Shown: one piece after another, positions 1 to 11,797 of the stretch
Numbering within the stretch: the stretch's first letter is position 1
Layout of the letters: each line of letters begins with the position of its first letter
DNA from: Coptis chinensis
Taxonomy: Eukaryota; Streptophyta; Magnoliopsida; Ranunculales; Ranunculaceae
NCBI GenBank assembly: GCA_015680905.1
Contig: CM027380.1
Span: 49,326,001 to 49,390,000 of the forward strand
Direction: 5' to 3'
DNA: 64,000 nt
Notes under the pieces: generated by a model
Told to the model about the DNA's origin: nothing
Databases searched by the model: none
The model's input: the letters and a program-made list of their open reading frames with translations, nothing else
Made by a program: the position numbers and the translations under genes

Positions 1-412
1 GCGCAGACAATAGCTCTAACAATTTCAGATTCCATAGTGGCATCTATACAAATCCTCATAATGTTATACCACTCGGCAGTTGATGACTTAACTTGAGTGC
101 TCAAGCCCAACCAACTTTTCACTCTCGCCCAAACACCTTTAGTATATGGACAATAAAAAAATGGATGCTTTGAGTGCTCCCTGGAAGAGTTGCAGAAACT
201 ACAAGTAGATTGGGTAATAATTTTCTTCCTAACCAACCTATCCTGCGTAGGTAAACAATTCGCAAACAATTGCCAACCAGTGAAGGAGTGTTTAGGAACA
301 ACTAGCTTACCCCAAACCACTCTGTACCATTTGACTTTTGTTCTAGTCTGCTTGAGTGCCATGTACGCTGACTTGGCTGTGAAACGTCCTGAGACTGTTG
401 GAGTCCAGATGA
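1..412 (-). pseudogene. LINE (non-LTR) zinc-binding RT tail, partial
   Basis: The minus frame, open to the window edge, reads as the zinc-binding domain that follows reverse transcriptase in plant L1-type LINEs (zf-RVT family). Visible signs are the entry SGRFTAKSAY, then VVWGKLVVPKHSF, and a cysteine/histidine cluster around TCSFC...EHSKHPFFYC followed by GVW. In the family this region lies after the RT palm and thumb and is thought to bind nucleic acid. Here it is joined directly, in the same frame, to a copia RT at about position 412, so it is not part of a normal LINE. The remainder lies beyond the left edge. It could be a fragment of a LINE-derived RNase H-like gene instead. Confidence 0.75.
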
Positions 413-1319
413 CTTGGTCAGTTCTCTTAACGCGAATACCAAGTATGACATCTGCTCGACCTAAGTCTTTCATGTCAAAGTTGTTATTCAGCAACTTCTT
501 TGTGGAATTTTTAATATCTTTGTTAGTCCCCATGATCAACATGTCATCTACATATAAACAAAGAATAACACAAGCACCATGTTCATTCTTTAGGTATACA
601 CATTTGTCACACTCATTAATTTTGAAGCCATTTGATTGCATTACATGATTGAATTTCTCATGCCATTGTTTCAGTGCTTACTTTAAGTTATAAAGGGATT
701 TAACAAGTTTGCAAACTGTATGTTCTTGCCCCTTTACAACAAACCCTTCAGGTTGTTTCATGTAGATTTTTTCATCTAGGTCTCCATTTAAGAATGCGGT
801 ATTTACATTCATTTGGTGTATTTCCAAATTGTAAAGTGCAGCGAGTGCAATCAACATCCTAATAGATGTGATTCTAGTAACAGGTGAGTAGGTATCAAAG
901 AAATCCAAATCTTCTTTCTGTCAGTATCCTTTGACAACAAGGCGAGCCTTATATTTGTCAATTGAACCGTCAACCTTTAGCTTCCATCTAAAGAGCCACT
1001 TGCTGTCAATTGGTTTGTTACCAGGTGGTAGACTAACCAGTTCCCATGTATGATTTTGCATAATGGAATCTAACTCACTGTTTACAGCCTCTTTCCAATA
1101 TGGAGCTTTCCAGAGTTGACATGGCTTTTTTAAATGTTTGAGGTTCAGCCTTGGATAAACATGAAAGGAAGTCAGGTCCAAAAGAGGTAAAAGTTCTAAC
1201 TCTTTTACTCCTTCTAGGCTATACTTCCACTTCTGCATTAGGTAGAGCACTAGTTAAAGTATCATCATTTGGTCTCTTTTTAGAGATACCAGACCTATCT
1301 CCTTTGAAAGGAAACACCT
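413..1319 (-). pseudogene. Ty1/copia reverse transcriptase fragment
   Basis: This is the RT domain of a Ty1/copia polyprotein, read leftwards. In order one sees the entry NHTWELV...LPPGNKPI, KARLVVKGY, then FFDTYSPVTRI, the IHQMNVNTAFLNGDL core, KSLYNLK, and the catalytic LYVDDMLIMG at about 545-575, ending near LGIRVKRT. Two in-frame stops interrupt it, at 921-923 (after KGY) and 678-680 (after YNLK). Both fit single C-to-T changes in codons that are normally Arg and Gln in the family. The integrase-RT linker reaches 1319, where an LTR interrupts it. The rest of RT and RNase H are missing, replaced by the LINE tail. Confidence 0.85.
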
Positions 1320-1893
1320 TGATAAGCGCCCAAAACTGTAATATAAAACCCTGTAGAGACATAACATTTTGGTTAATTATGTGTATAATAATAATGAATT
1401 AATTATATTTTCGTGCTTTTACAAGTTTTCGCAATGAACGTAAATATGAGGATAAAGCCAATATTTAAGCACGGAATAGTGTGTCTACATGAAGTATTAT
1501 GATTTAGCCCATGTGAAGCTCTATGAAACCTAACCAAAGCCTGGGACTCAAACAGGACATTTCCAAGTCAGAACAGGGTTAACGTGCCAAAAACATCAAA
1601 CTTTCGACAATAATATCTTTTGAACCTGGACTAAAACTTCAACAAGTGAACCATCAGAACAATCAGTGCAGCGAGCTCTATCCAATGTCGAATTTTGCAG
1701 AAAACTAACTGTCAGACCCGCTACTGGTCAGAGTACATGGGTCCACTATGCGGACCCACAGAATTTGGTTGTTCATTATTGATCAAGCTCACATGTCAAA
1801 CTCTCATAAGGTTAGATCAAGTCAAGCTTCATTTAAATGATGAAGGACTTTTGTGCACACTTTTGCATACAAATTCCTGCACACAAAGTCTTG
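1320..1893 (+). repeat. Left half of a divergent Athila-like LTR (host of element A)
   Basis: Starts TGATAAGCGCCCAAAACTG, closely resembling the LTR start of element D (TGATAAGCACCCAAAACTG at 63391). The following polyA/T-rich stretch also matches D's LTR in word order. It interrupts the copia coding sequence. Element A is inserted at 1894, and the LTR resumes at 13257. No gag or pol accompanies it, so it may be a solo LTR. Confidence 0.6.
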
Positions 1894-1898
1894 ATTAG
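1894..1898. repeat. Target site duplication of element A, left copy
   Basis: ATTAG immediately before the LTR terminus TGATAAACG. The same five bases follow the right LTR at 13252-13256, as expected for a gypsy integrase. Confidence 0.85.
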
Positions 1899-3368
1899 TG
1901 ATAAACGTAAAAATGAATGTTTACCTACGAAATGAACAATAAAACTCAAAACGTAAGTAAAACTAAACGAAATTTCGTGCCTAGTTTATCAAAGATTGTT
2001 CTACTCTCTATCTATTGAATAGATATAGTGGAGTAGGAAGTTCGTTCCACTCCTAGTTCTTTCACATAGTAATGTTCTCTAAGTATAAATAATCTTAACT
2101 AAAGTCTAATGAGAGATTTACGAATTATAAACTACGATGTAACTACCCACAAGATACGACTAATTAACTACGGAATGCTGCATTGATTCTATGATAAGGA
2201 ATTAGGGGGGGATTGATTCCACCTTAACTCAACTTAACTTACTAATGACGAATCGTCGTAATCCGAATTGAACTGCTACGCAGAACAATTGGTTCTTCCT
2301 AATCCCTAATTATACATGACACTTCTACCAATTCATAACTAGCATGTGAACGATTAAACCCATTCTCATGGTGAATTAATCGTTTCTAGAGTGGAATAGA
2401 AATTACGACGACTCCGCGATAATCGGAATCAAGCTTTCATCAAGGCTTCTCAACCCCCTCTAATGGAGGTTTAGCCGAGAATCATTACGCTATCATTTCC
2501 ATATGAAATTGAATACAACATAATCTAAAGATTCTAACTTTATGAAATTTAACTAAACAATAATCCAACCCAAAATCAATAACTATGAAATGAATAACAA
2601 ACAATAAATGAAATTAGATCTAACAACTTTAAATGACAAAATCGAATTTGATCAATAATAAACTACTTTATTTATCTAATCAAGCAATAACAATACTTTT
2701 AAAGGTTTAATCTAAAACAAGAAATGAAAATGAACTAAACTTAATTAAAAACAATTAAAAACTAGATCTAGAAGCTATTCAAATGGCTACTTTCTATCCT
2801 AAGCTACTAGATAGATTAAGAGTTAAGTCTTCTTTGTTGCTATGGAGGAACTCAGATCCAAAATCGTGCATGGGCTTGGAGCCATACAAAACCCAATTCC
2901 TTCAGTCCACAGACCCCTTTTTAGTTGGATTCGGCTTCAACAGACTTTTAGTCCACTTTTGCTCCTCTGATTGGGCCAAGGCTTAGACCATTGGAAAGCT
3001 CTTTTCGAGCCGGTCGTTTTGACATAAGGTAGGCCCAAATCCGAGGCCTGAGTCCAAATATACGGTCTTCAGAAGTTCTGCTGACTTTGTGCACTGTTTC
3101 TGCCCGCGTGAACTTTGACTTTTCACCTTTTGACCGGGCTTTACAAAGGCTTTGTCTTCTTGAATCTTGGTCTTTAATCACAGAACTCCTTAGCAACCAA
3201 CCATTGCTCCTTTATATCATCAAAGTGGCACATTTCTGCACAAACTTGACTTTGAAGCCTGAAACGCATAAAACACGTAATCAATATTAACTCTTAATTA
3301 TTACTCACATAATTGGTCTAAAAGTATGATTATTAAGGGGTTAAAACTACAGTTTTGGGTTCTTATCA
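1899..3368 (-). repeat. 3' LTR of element A
   Basis: In plus coordinates it begins TGATAAACG and ends CTTATCA. It is about 1.47 kb and near-identical to the LTR at 11814-13251. A roughly 46-bp segment around 2910-2957, bounded by short GTCCAC repeats, is missing from the other copy. Conversely about 20 bp near 2886 is missing here. Confidence 0.9.
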
Positions 3369-3385
3369 AACCACCCCCAAACAGC
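3369..3385 (-). other. Polypurine tract of element A
   Basis: On the minus strand a G-rich run GTTTGGGGGTGGTT abuts the LTR start TGATAAG, the expected position of the plus-strand primer. It is preceded by a GAGGACAAGCAAAATG motif also present in B. Confidence 0.75.
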
Positions 3386-4838
3386 ATTTTGCTTGTCCTC
3401 AAGCAAATATGAGAAATTAGAATAAGTGACAAAAAAATGGAGTTCTAACTACTCTCGTTTCACTGAGTGCGATTGCATTGACCATATGCAACAAGGCCTT
3501 AAACCACTAGGAATTCCCTAGTAGACGAGTTATAGCCTCGTGGGAGTTTTCCAGTGAAGGTACTCACAAACTTCATCTATACTACAACGACTAAGAAATA
3601 AAACTATTGTTTCCTTATTCATGCTCTAAATTAACTATACATCTCACTAGCAATGAATATAGAATAATCAAGTCGAAACCTAAGCTAATATATGCATAAT
3701 AATCAATCTTCTACAATAAACATATATACAATGAGTAATACTATGAAATGCAATAGCAGGTCCGTTTATGAAAACTCGGAATAGCGTCATTAAATAGGTT
3801 CTCATAATAATAGTCAAGATACAACACTCTGATTTTTCCACTCAAGTTTCGCTACTCCAGTGCGCAGTTTACCTTACAATCTCAATGACACACAAGGAAG
3901 CCGGAGTCGATCAACACATCTGCCACTTACTATCACACTAACCTATTCCCAATTGAGCTAGAGGTCTTTATTAGGTGTTGCAGGGATTAGGAGATGGTTT
4001 AAGAAGAAAGGAAATGGATATTCAAAAAGGACAAGTCTGAGATAATAGAGTCTTCATATTATGTAACTAGAGAAAACCTTGTTATTTACTTTTGCTTCTA
4101 CACTTTGTTTCCATCTTTAGCCATATTTTTCTTTTTTCTTTTCTTTGGCTTTTGCCTCCTTTTATTCTTTTTTTTTTGGAGTTTTTCTTTTATTTCTATT
4201 TTTATTTTTCTTTTCTTTGGATAGAACTTCTTTTATTTATTTTCTAAAGCAACTAACTAATTTTTGTTTACACAGGTTTTTCTCTTCTTCTTTCTTCCTC
4301 ATTCTATTCTCAGACTTATTCTAGATTGGGTAGGTTGATTTTTTAATTTATTTATTTTTTATTTTGTTTTGTTTTTGTAACAGGGTAAAGGATTTGTTGT
4401 TTATGAAAGGCTAAAGAAAGGCTCAGAGGGGCAACTAGCGGAAAATAATTCATAGGTTTGAATTTCTGGCTATATCGATCCAAAGAGGGCCTAAATTCTC
4501 GCTTAGGATATGGTTTAGTGATCAAGCAAGTGGACGTGTGATTTCTCTATCCGGATTTTACTTCTCCCTTGTGTCATTTCTCAAATGTTTCGCTCATATA
4601 AGGCTTTAGGCTATATTCTCACAGGATTTGTAGAATAAGTACTCTAGCCTAGAGTTTAAACTTCATCGCCAAACAATCATAGATACTCATGTAATATATT
4701 TATAGATAAATGCAAATATTATTACCTACATATTAACCTAAGTTTCTAAAAACTATTCTAATGCAAAAGCTACGTGCGACTTTTAGATTATTAAGAGCAT
4801 AGAGAAATAAAACAATACCAATATTCCTAAGTGTATAG

Positions 4839-4874
<36 letters not shown>

Positions 4875-5100
4875 AATTTTTGAAATTTTACTAGAAAACA
4901 AGTGCATATTATACATATCTATATCCTAACAGATGCCTTAATTACACGTGTTTCTATCCCCCAAACAAGAAGCATGCTTTGTCCTCAAAGCATTTAAATA
5001 AATAGGGTAGGAAAAATACCATGGAAATGCGTGAAATTCTGGAACATCTGCAAAACAAGGTTAGAACATACTAATATAGGAAATAAAAAAAAACTGATGC
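3386..5100 (-). other. Long non-coding 3' region of element A
   Basis: No credible ORF. Pyrimidine-rich tracts lie at 4080-4330 and a 30-plus T run at 4840-4873. A polypurine-like GTTTGGGGG motif occurs at about 4960-4975. The segment is clearly related to the 3' regions of element B (46312-47989) and, more distantly, element E (16592-18452). Confidence 0.7.
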
Positions 5101-5146
5101 AACTCTATAAGAGTTCCACCTATTATGGGGGAACTCTTATAGAGTT
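5101..5146. repeat. Perfect 17-bp inverted repeat, 12-nt loop
   Basis: Arms AACTCTATAAGAGTTCC (5101-5117) and its exact complement (5130-5146). It lies between the end of ORF-y and the 3' region. B keeps the loop-side sequence and one arm at 46226-46262. Confidence 0.85.
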
Positions 5147-5491
5147 AACAGAATAAAATTGCTTGGGACATAAGCAGACACTAACTGGAATTAAAAAGCA
5201 GACACTAGCGGGCATATCAAGTCCAACAACAAATGCTAGCAAAAACCTGGTAATTTCCATTGGTTCATTGTCAATGTTGATGGAGAGCACTTGTTTTCCA
5301 TCCGGTCTCTCAAAGAACATGCAATTATCATAAAAATAAGATGCAAGTGCTGGAGAATAAAGTTCATCAGGTCTTACCATAAGCGGTTCCCAGCCTACGT
5401 ATGTGATCACCTCGCGAAACCAAGCACCATAAGTAATGCTTTGGAATAAATCTATGAAAGACTATTCCGGTATTATTGTAGGAGATGTCAT
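5123..5491 (-). pseudogene. ORF-y of element A, truncated
   Basis: Starts at the ATG at 5489-5491 (MTSPTIIPE), where a stop follows at codon 10. The main readable part begins at VITYVGWEPLMVRP and continues through LASYFYDNCMFFERPDGK to NIDNEPMEITRFLLAF. The same protein is encoded in element B from 45226, where it runs several hundred bases further. Here the 3' part is lost by a deletion of about 0.6 kb just after VGLDMP. I do not recognise a function. It is a downstream extra ORF of an Athila-group element, possibly an env-position protein. No signal peptide or membrane span is evident. Confidence 0.6.
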
Positions 5492-5804
5492 CTTAAAACG
5501 ATGCTCTGGAACAGCTGCAAATGATCCGAGAACAACCCACAGAAAACTGGATTTTTTTTTTTTTTTTTTTGACGGGTCGAGGTCACACAAAAGTGCTTTC
5601 GGGTGTTTTGGATTTACAGTGTTATGGGCGTAGGTGCTCCCTCTTGGGCGATGTCGCTCGATGTAAAATTCGACGACAATGGCTAGAAGAAAAGTGCGCT
5701 CCGAGGTGCTGGTTTGTGAAAATGGTGAAAAATAACGGGAAACGTGGGAGTGAAAGGTGACTGATGGAAGTTAGGTGTAGTGTGGGTTGTGAGTGTAGAA
5801 TGAA

Positions 5805-5822
5805 TGAAGTTTTTATAGGTTT
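5805..5822 (-). promoter_or_regulatory. TATA-like motif upstream of ORF-y
   Basis: On the minus strand CCTATAAAAAC at 5810-5820 is followed by a C/A-rich leader (ACACTCACAACCCACACT). Element B has CCTATATAAAC and a near-identical leader at 44878-44930. D has CTATAAATAAG at 61588 in the same relative position. Confidence 0.45.
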
Positions 5823-6280
5823 TAAGTTGCTAAAATGGATCGGGAAGTTGCCAAAAAGTTTTTACGGCAATTTCTGGAAATACTAAAATTTTCAAACCCA
5901 AAATGGAAACAACTCATATTCTTGATTCTAAAACAACCCTAGTATCTTTTAGGTTGAAGTTAGGATAAAACTACCTAACTTATCGAGATTTCATCCTAAC
6001 TAATATTTATTCATAGATATGCCCAGATCGGCAATATTCTCACCCTAACTCTGAAATAACTTCTAAAAATGAGGGTCATATAAAAATCATGCTGGAATAG
6101 ATAATACCAACCCCAAACAATTTGGGAAGGTGGGATCAATATTAAACAACCACGCATAATGAAAATAACCACATTATATTAAATTTTTTATTCAAAGTAC
6201 ATTTCACTACAAAATTCAAATTACCGAATTAAAACTTACATTAAAATAACTAACAATAATAAAACTACAAATAAAAATCA

Positions 6281-7428
6281 TCAAGCTATACTATCCCTAA
6301 ACACGTCGGTACTGGTAGCGGAGCGCACACGCTTAGGAGATGGCTCCTGAGCTCCTGATGGGCCAGCACCATTCGTCTTTTGGCGACGACGCTCGTGCCT
6401 CGATGATGTATCCTCAGAAGGAGAATCCCCGTGAGGTGGAAAGCGTGCAAGCATATTGGCTCGGAACTGGCACTGAGATTCCAGCTCAGCCCTCATCTGT
6501 TCCCACCGCTCATCCTCTCGCTGGGTACGAATCTCAAAGTTATGGTGCATAGTAGCCTGTCGAGTTCGGAGGTCTTCGTAGATAGTATTGAGTGAACGCA
6601 TGCCATGATGAATCACAGCCATGCGTTCTGCATCTGACCAACACCTCTCCAAGGCATCAGCATCAAAACATGTCAAGTCCTCCTCATCCTTCGAGTCATT
6701 CTCATTTCCGACGTCCTCCTCGTCGACTACCCTATTCTCAGGCAACCTCCAAACTTGTTGGATACACTCCTTATAAATCCAAGGATTTCGGTGTAGGGTG
6801 AGGTAAATCCTATCAGACGTCGGAGTTGCTCTCAACTTCAGCATGATCTTGGTTATCAAAATAGGGAGAGGTGCAATAGACTTCCCCACTCCCCTAATCA
6901 TGTTAAGCAAAAACTCCAAGATACAGAACTCATACTTCTACTCCTGGAGTATCCATAGAATGTGAAGGCAGTTCAGATCAATGTCACTGACCTTCTCTTT
7001 CCTTATGACATTCCTACCAATCCACTGAGCTGCAGCCAGCTGGTTGGTTCTGAGGGATGCCTAGCGAACACAATGCGAGCTCACATTGTAGTTCCCTTCG
7101 GTAACAGTCGCGTGCATCAAAGGCTCTACCCCAGTATATTGGGACTCCTGTAACGTGGCATCAAGATGGATTCTAGGCGGAATGCCTAGAATCTCAGCCA
7201 ACAACCCAATAGTTAGTTCTTTCCTCCTCTTGCCACCGTAACAAAAATTCTATTCCCCTCCAACTCCCTCGTGTTGTAAAACCGTCGGACTAACTATTCG
7301 TGGTAAAAGTCGTTGGTCGAGTACCACAAGCTATTCCAATCTATACTAACCATTTCATCACCGTAAAACGGTGCGAAGTGGTCGCCAGTAAATGCTTGCT
7401 TTGGCAAAATCCGACGTCTTTGAGCCAT
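6281..7428 (-). pseudogene. ORF-x of element A, Athila-type extra ORF
   Basis: Starts MAQRRRILPKQAFT at 7428, the same start as in B (43220). It breaks by stop near 7294 and is recovered in pieces: EILGIPPRIH near 7180 and QWIGRN near 7030. A long clean C-terminal 212 residues ends at 6281. That part has an acidic stretch (EEDVGNENDSKDEED), an Arg/Glu-rich helical section (REDERWEQMRAELE) and a basic tail (RHERRRQK...PKRVRS) that could be a nuclear signal. Position after the protease module fits the Athila ORF-1 family known downstream of pol. Function is unknown. Confidence 0.6.
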
Positions 7429-8037
7429 TGGAAGTTTGAACTGATTTGGGGTTTGTAGAAGGTGTAGGAAGCAATGAGGAACAACCTCACTGTAGAACAA
7501 CAATGGTGGTGGTGCGGTGGTGGATCGGCAGCTCCAATCTTTGGATTTTTCGGCGGTTTTTTGGTTTTGCAAAATGATGGAGGTGGTGGTGGAAAGGTTT
7601 TTGAGAAGATTTGAAATTGATTTGGATGTTTGGCGTGGTGTAGTTAGGTTTCTTTTTAATTTTTTTTTTGTTAGGGTTTGAAGCTTGGATGTTTGTCAAT
7701 GGCGGTTTGGAATTGAAAACTTCCTAGATTACTATGTTTATTATTTAATATATATATATATATATATTATAAATACGGATTAATATATAGAAAAACAATA
7801 AGCAATAAAGACATAATTCACCCCATAGAGAAACATGACTCAAAAATCGAGAAAATATGCATAAATTTAAAACGTGAATTATGTTAAACATGGACTTAGG
7901 ATCCGGTACTTATAGCCACACACTCCATAGGGAGGGCCCGATTACCTTAATGGTGCACTCACCAATATCTGGAAATGAAAGGAAATGCACCAAACACAAA
8001 AATTGAGTCGTTTATAGTCAGATACTCGAGACTTTAT
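7429..8037 (-). other. Spacer between protease extension and ORF-x
   Basis: Non-coding. Contains an (AT)n run at about 7748-7770 and a block near 7890-7970 conserved in B (42225-42310), including a splice-donor-like GTGAGTGCAC at about 7953-7962 on the minus strand. No gene seen. Confidence 0.5.
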
Positions 8038-9540
8038 CTAAACATATGTATGAACATGCAGTTTATCATATATCAACAACCGAAATAGTTGTGGATCACT
8101 CCATAAATACATATCACAAAAAACATACCCAAACACAATCAAGCACCAAGATTTTCTATGACGCAACCTCGTGAAATGAAAACGAAGTCGGATAAACCTA
8201 TAACGTAACCTAGCATGCACCTTCTTTTTCATCTTTGAACGAGAGGGTGTCTTAGTGAATAAGTGTGGAAAAGTGAATGGTTGTGGAGAATATGGTGGAT
8301 ATGGATAAGTTTTAGAAGGAAAAAGTTGAAAAAATGAAAATGTGGGTTTAGCACAAGACTCATTCGTGGTGTAGGTAGGGACTGTCTCAATTCTGAAAAT
8401 GAAGGTGTCAAATGGTTTGACCTTCTGAAGTATTTGTTTGCTAGGAGGATTTAAAAAATTATGAAGCACAGGAGAAACAAAAGGATTGAGTGCAAACTCG
8501 AGATTCCTTTGAAAGGGTGGAAGGAGGGGAGTCGAGGCGGATGTTGTGCAAAGTAGTTCTTGATAGGGTGACTCATCACCTGCTCTAAGAAACTCATCGA
8601 ATTCCTCATCTAGCTTGGTCATATCCACCTTACTATGATATTCCTCTATATCTTTGAGAAAGTCATCTATCTCGCCCTCATCCATAAAATGTGTATCGAC
8701 TAGTGTAGGAATGAAAATGTTGGAGTCTGAACTTTCAAAGGAAAGAAATTTGGGCATCTGATTATCAAGGAACGTGTTGTTGAAATAATCTCGAGCGAAG
8801 CTCTTGATCATGCTAACCTCTCCATCCATAGACGAATCGGGTAACTGTGTCTTTGGTTTAAACACATTTACTTCAACAGAAAGATGGCCAAAAGACATGG
8901 ACATCGAACCATCGCGGAAATTTATGAGCGCATTGGCAGTTGCTAGGAAAGGACGCCCTAAGATGATTGGGACAGAGTCGTTAGCGACTTCTGTATCGAG
9001 GATGACGAAATCAGCCGGATAGTAGAAATCCTGAACCTTTACCAGCACGTTTTCAACCACACCCTTAGGATACTTAATAGACCCGATCGCCTAATTGCAA
9101 CGCGTCATTTTAGTGGGTTGCATCTCCTCTAGACCTATTTGTCTATACAAATAAAATGGGAGTAAGTTAACACTAGCCCCCAGGTCTAATAATGCGGTCG
9201 TCGTATAGGAATCTCCTAAGGTGCATTATCTGATAGGGCGACCGTGGTCCTTGTACTTAACAATTCCGTTATGTTAGGATAGAGTTGGGAATTGTTCGTT
9301 AAAAGGCGTCTTTTGGTATATTGGTCTTACGCCTAGTAGTACACAACTCCTTTAGAAACTTAGCATGGTGTGGTAGCTTTTTTAATAGCTTCGAGGAAGG
9401 GAAGGTTTATAGTTAGATTTTGAAAACGTCCCTAATCTCCTCATAATTTGTATCCCTAGTTAACATGGCTAATTTTTGTGGAAACGGTGGTTTCTCTCTA
9501 TATTTAGCATATGTATCACCTGGATGTTTAACCTTGGCTT
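8038..9540 (-). pseudogene. Aspartic protease with novel C-terminal extension (no RT)
   Basis: The right part (9061-9540) is frameshifted, but the active site LLDLGASVNLLP is readable near 9180-9215. Athila/Tat proteases have DLGAS in place of DTG. From 9060 a clean 340-codon frame covers the protease C-terminal half ([20 protein letters not shown]). It then enters a region not seen in the pol of C: an acidic segment (DEGEIDDFLKDIEEY, LDEEFDEFLRAGDE), a Pro-rich stretch, an Arg/Lys-rich run (MKKKVHARLRYRFIRLRF) and a hydrophobic segment (WCLIVFGYVF) near the end. RT should follow protease here, but does not. Element B encodes the same extension. Confidence 0.75.
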
Positions 9541-11289
9541 TCTATTTCTTAGGTTGTGTTGTAACTGGTACCTTTACAGTGGTAGGCTCTTCAATTTCTA
9601 TTTCGGTATCTAGTAAAGTAGCATGTGTAGGGCCTACTGATGGGGTAACTATAGGCATAGTTACTTTGTTATCAACCACTCTGCCAGAACGGAGAGTGGT
9701 GATGGCATTTAGCTCACCTACGTTTTCATTTTCATTACTAGTATTACCGGTTACCTCAAAGGCCGTGTTTGTTGTTTTAGGATTAGGTATCGCGTGACCT
9801 GAAAACACACCTTTGGGTTGGGCTTTATCTTGGGCCAACTGTTGGCTTAAATTATTAACGGATTATAGAAGTTGTTGGTTAGATTGATCCATGGTTTGGA
9901 AGAGTTGTTGGCTCACCTGTATGAAGGTGTCAAGACGATCCGGTTGGGTGGGTGTAGTGGTCACGGGTGGTGTGACTGGAACTATCTCGTGCTGATTATT
10001 TATGGGGGGATTGTGATAGTTATTATTTACCGGAACGATACCTCTATTAGCATTATACTTATTATAACTACCTTGACTTTGTGCTTGACCTTGTCGAGGT
10101 TGCGCTTGGTTGTTATAATTATTATAATTACCCTGACCCAGTCCTTGTCGTGGTGGAGCTTGGTTATAACTGTGCGTTGGCCTAACATACTGATTATTGT
10201 ACCCTGGAGGTGTGACTTGTTGGTTATTTCTCCAACCGAAGTTGGGATTTTGTCTCCAAGGGGCGTTAGGTTCACTATTAATGGAACAAGCATGTTCATA
10301 GGATATAGGACAATGAGAGTCGGGATGCTTAGGACTCCAACAGAAACTACATGGATTGGAATTTACATTCATGACGGGGATAGACTTTTGTTGTACAGAA
10401 ATGGCCTCTACCTTTTTAGTGAGTGATTCAATTAGAGTTTTAAGCTCGGGATCGTGTTTCATCTCAGACATACCGGTGGCCTTAACTGTATTAGAAGAAC
10501 TAGCGGAGCAGTGGATATCGTCACTACCCCCCCAATTGTTATTTCGCTTAGTTTGATCCTCTAAAAATTTATAAGCCTCCTATGCTCCTTTACTTAGGAA
10601 ACTACCCCATTCATTATGTCAAGGACTTCTTTATGGTGGTGTAGAAGTCCTTTGAAAAAGGCACGAACTAACGTGTCTTTCGCTAGGTTATGATGTGGAC
10701 ACTCTATAAGGAGATCGGTGAAACGATTCCAAGCCTTTGAAAATGATTCATGAGGATTTTGTCAAAAGAAATGAATCTTGGAAAGCATCTCATCCATCTT
10801 TAGGGGTGGGTAAAAATGTTCCATAAACAGTTGAACAAGTTTAGCCCACGAGTCCACAGAATTAGGCGCTTGGGCAGTTAACCAAGACGCCGCCTTATCG
10901 GCTAAAGTGAAGGGAAATACCCTGAGTTTAATTTGTTCAGCACTCACCGTAGGATGGTGGAATGTTGTAAGAACTTGTTCAATCCTACGCATGTGCTGAT
11001 AAGGTTTTTCATGGTCTAAACCATGGAAAACGGGTAACAAATTAAAAATATTTGGGGGGATTCGGAAATCCCCCACTGGGTCTGCAAGAACGATGCAAGA
11101 TTTGGGGCTATCGCTCAAGGCTTTATAAAAGTCCGAGAGAGGAGTCTCTCCTTCGTCGGGCATTGTGTCAGGTAGAGTATGTGGAATAGTAGCTAGAGGT
11201 GCAATGAGTGGTATACTAGATAGGCGGGCTTGTTGACGTTGCTGTGTAATTACGTTAGCTGTTTTTGTTCGACCAGACCTTAATCTCAT
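9541..11289 (-). pseudogene. gag of element A
   Basis: Begins MRLRSGRTKTANV at 11289, a start shared with B, C and D. A retrotransposon gag domain follows (FHGLDHEKPYQHMRRIEQVL, LRVFPFTLADKAASWL, LFMEHFYPPLK), breaking near 10762 and resuming from 10471. There an intact CCHC zinc knuckle (CSFCWSPKHPDSHC, spacing 2-4-4) precedes a long Gln/Asn/Tyr-rich low-complexity region (GNYNNYNNQAQPRQGQ) and the LRSGRVVDNKVTMP motif. Gag forms the particle and binds RNA. At least three breaks make it non-coding now. Confidence 0.85.
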
Positions 11290-11797
11290 ACAAGGTTAAG
11301 ACCAAACTTAACTAAACACGACAACCTCCAAACAATCCTGATATTATAGTATAAACATCTAATAGAAGATGCGAGGTGTGGAAGAAAGGAATACCTGATT
11401 GCGTCCTTGCTTCACTTATGAATAGCGTCTTGTTTACGCGTGTTCAGTGTATGTAACAAGTTAGAACACTGAAAAACTTGAAAAATGGAAAGTTTGAAAC
11501 AAACCAGAGGAAATCGGGCAATTTCTGCAGAGGACACAGGTGCGCTCTGTTTGGGAGCAGGTGCGCTCCGTGTAACTTCAAGTTACAGATGTTTGGCGCG
11601 AGTCGCTTCGGTTTGAAGCGCAGTCGCTTCGGGGGTTCCAACCGTTTGGGTGCAAGTGCGCTCCGTGTAATTTTTCGAGGAACTTTTCAATGCTGAAACG
11701 GACAACCATAGTATGAAGCAAACAAGGGTGGGTGGGTGAAATGGGACTTTAAGAAGAGTACTTATACTACGAAAACAATGCGAAAGTGAAACTAAGA
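11290..11797 (-). other. 5' leader of element A
   Basis: Untranslated region between primer site and gag; no ORF of note. Similar to the leaders of C (31824-32322) and B (38383-38906), including the ATACACTGAACACGCGT box before gag. Confidence 0.6.

Noticed and set aside
4840-4873. Poly(T) as a LINE or retrogene poly(A) tail
   Set aside because: No coding sequence or target duplication adjoins it; B has an A-rich tract in the equivalent region, so it belongs to the element.
7748-7770. (AT)n run as a TATA promoter for ORF-x
   Set aside because: Simple microsatellite; B has no equivalent run at the corresponding position.
9872-10426. 184-codon plus-strand ORF
   Set aside because: Antisense shadow of the low-complexity gag tail of element A (Ile/Val-rich because it is opposite Asn/Tyr codons).
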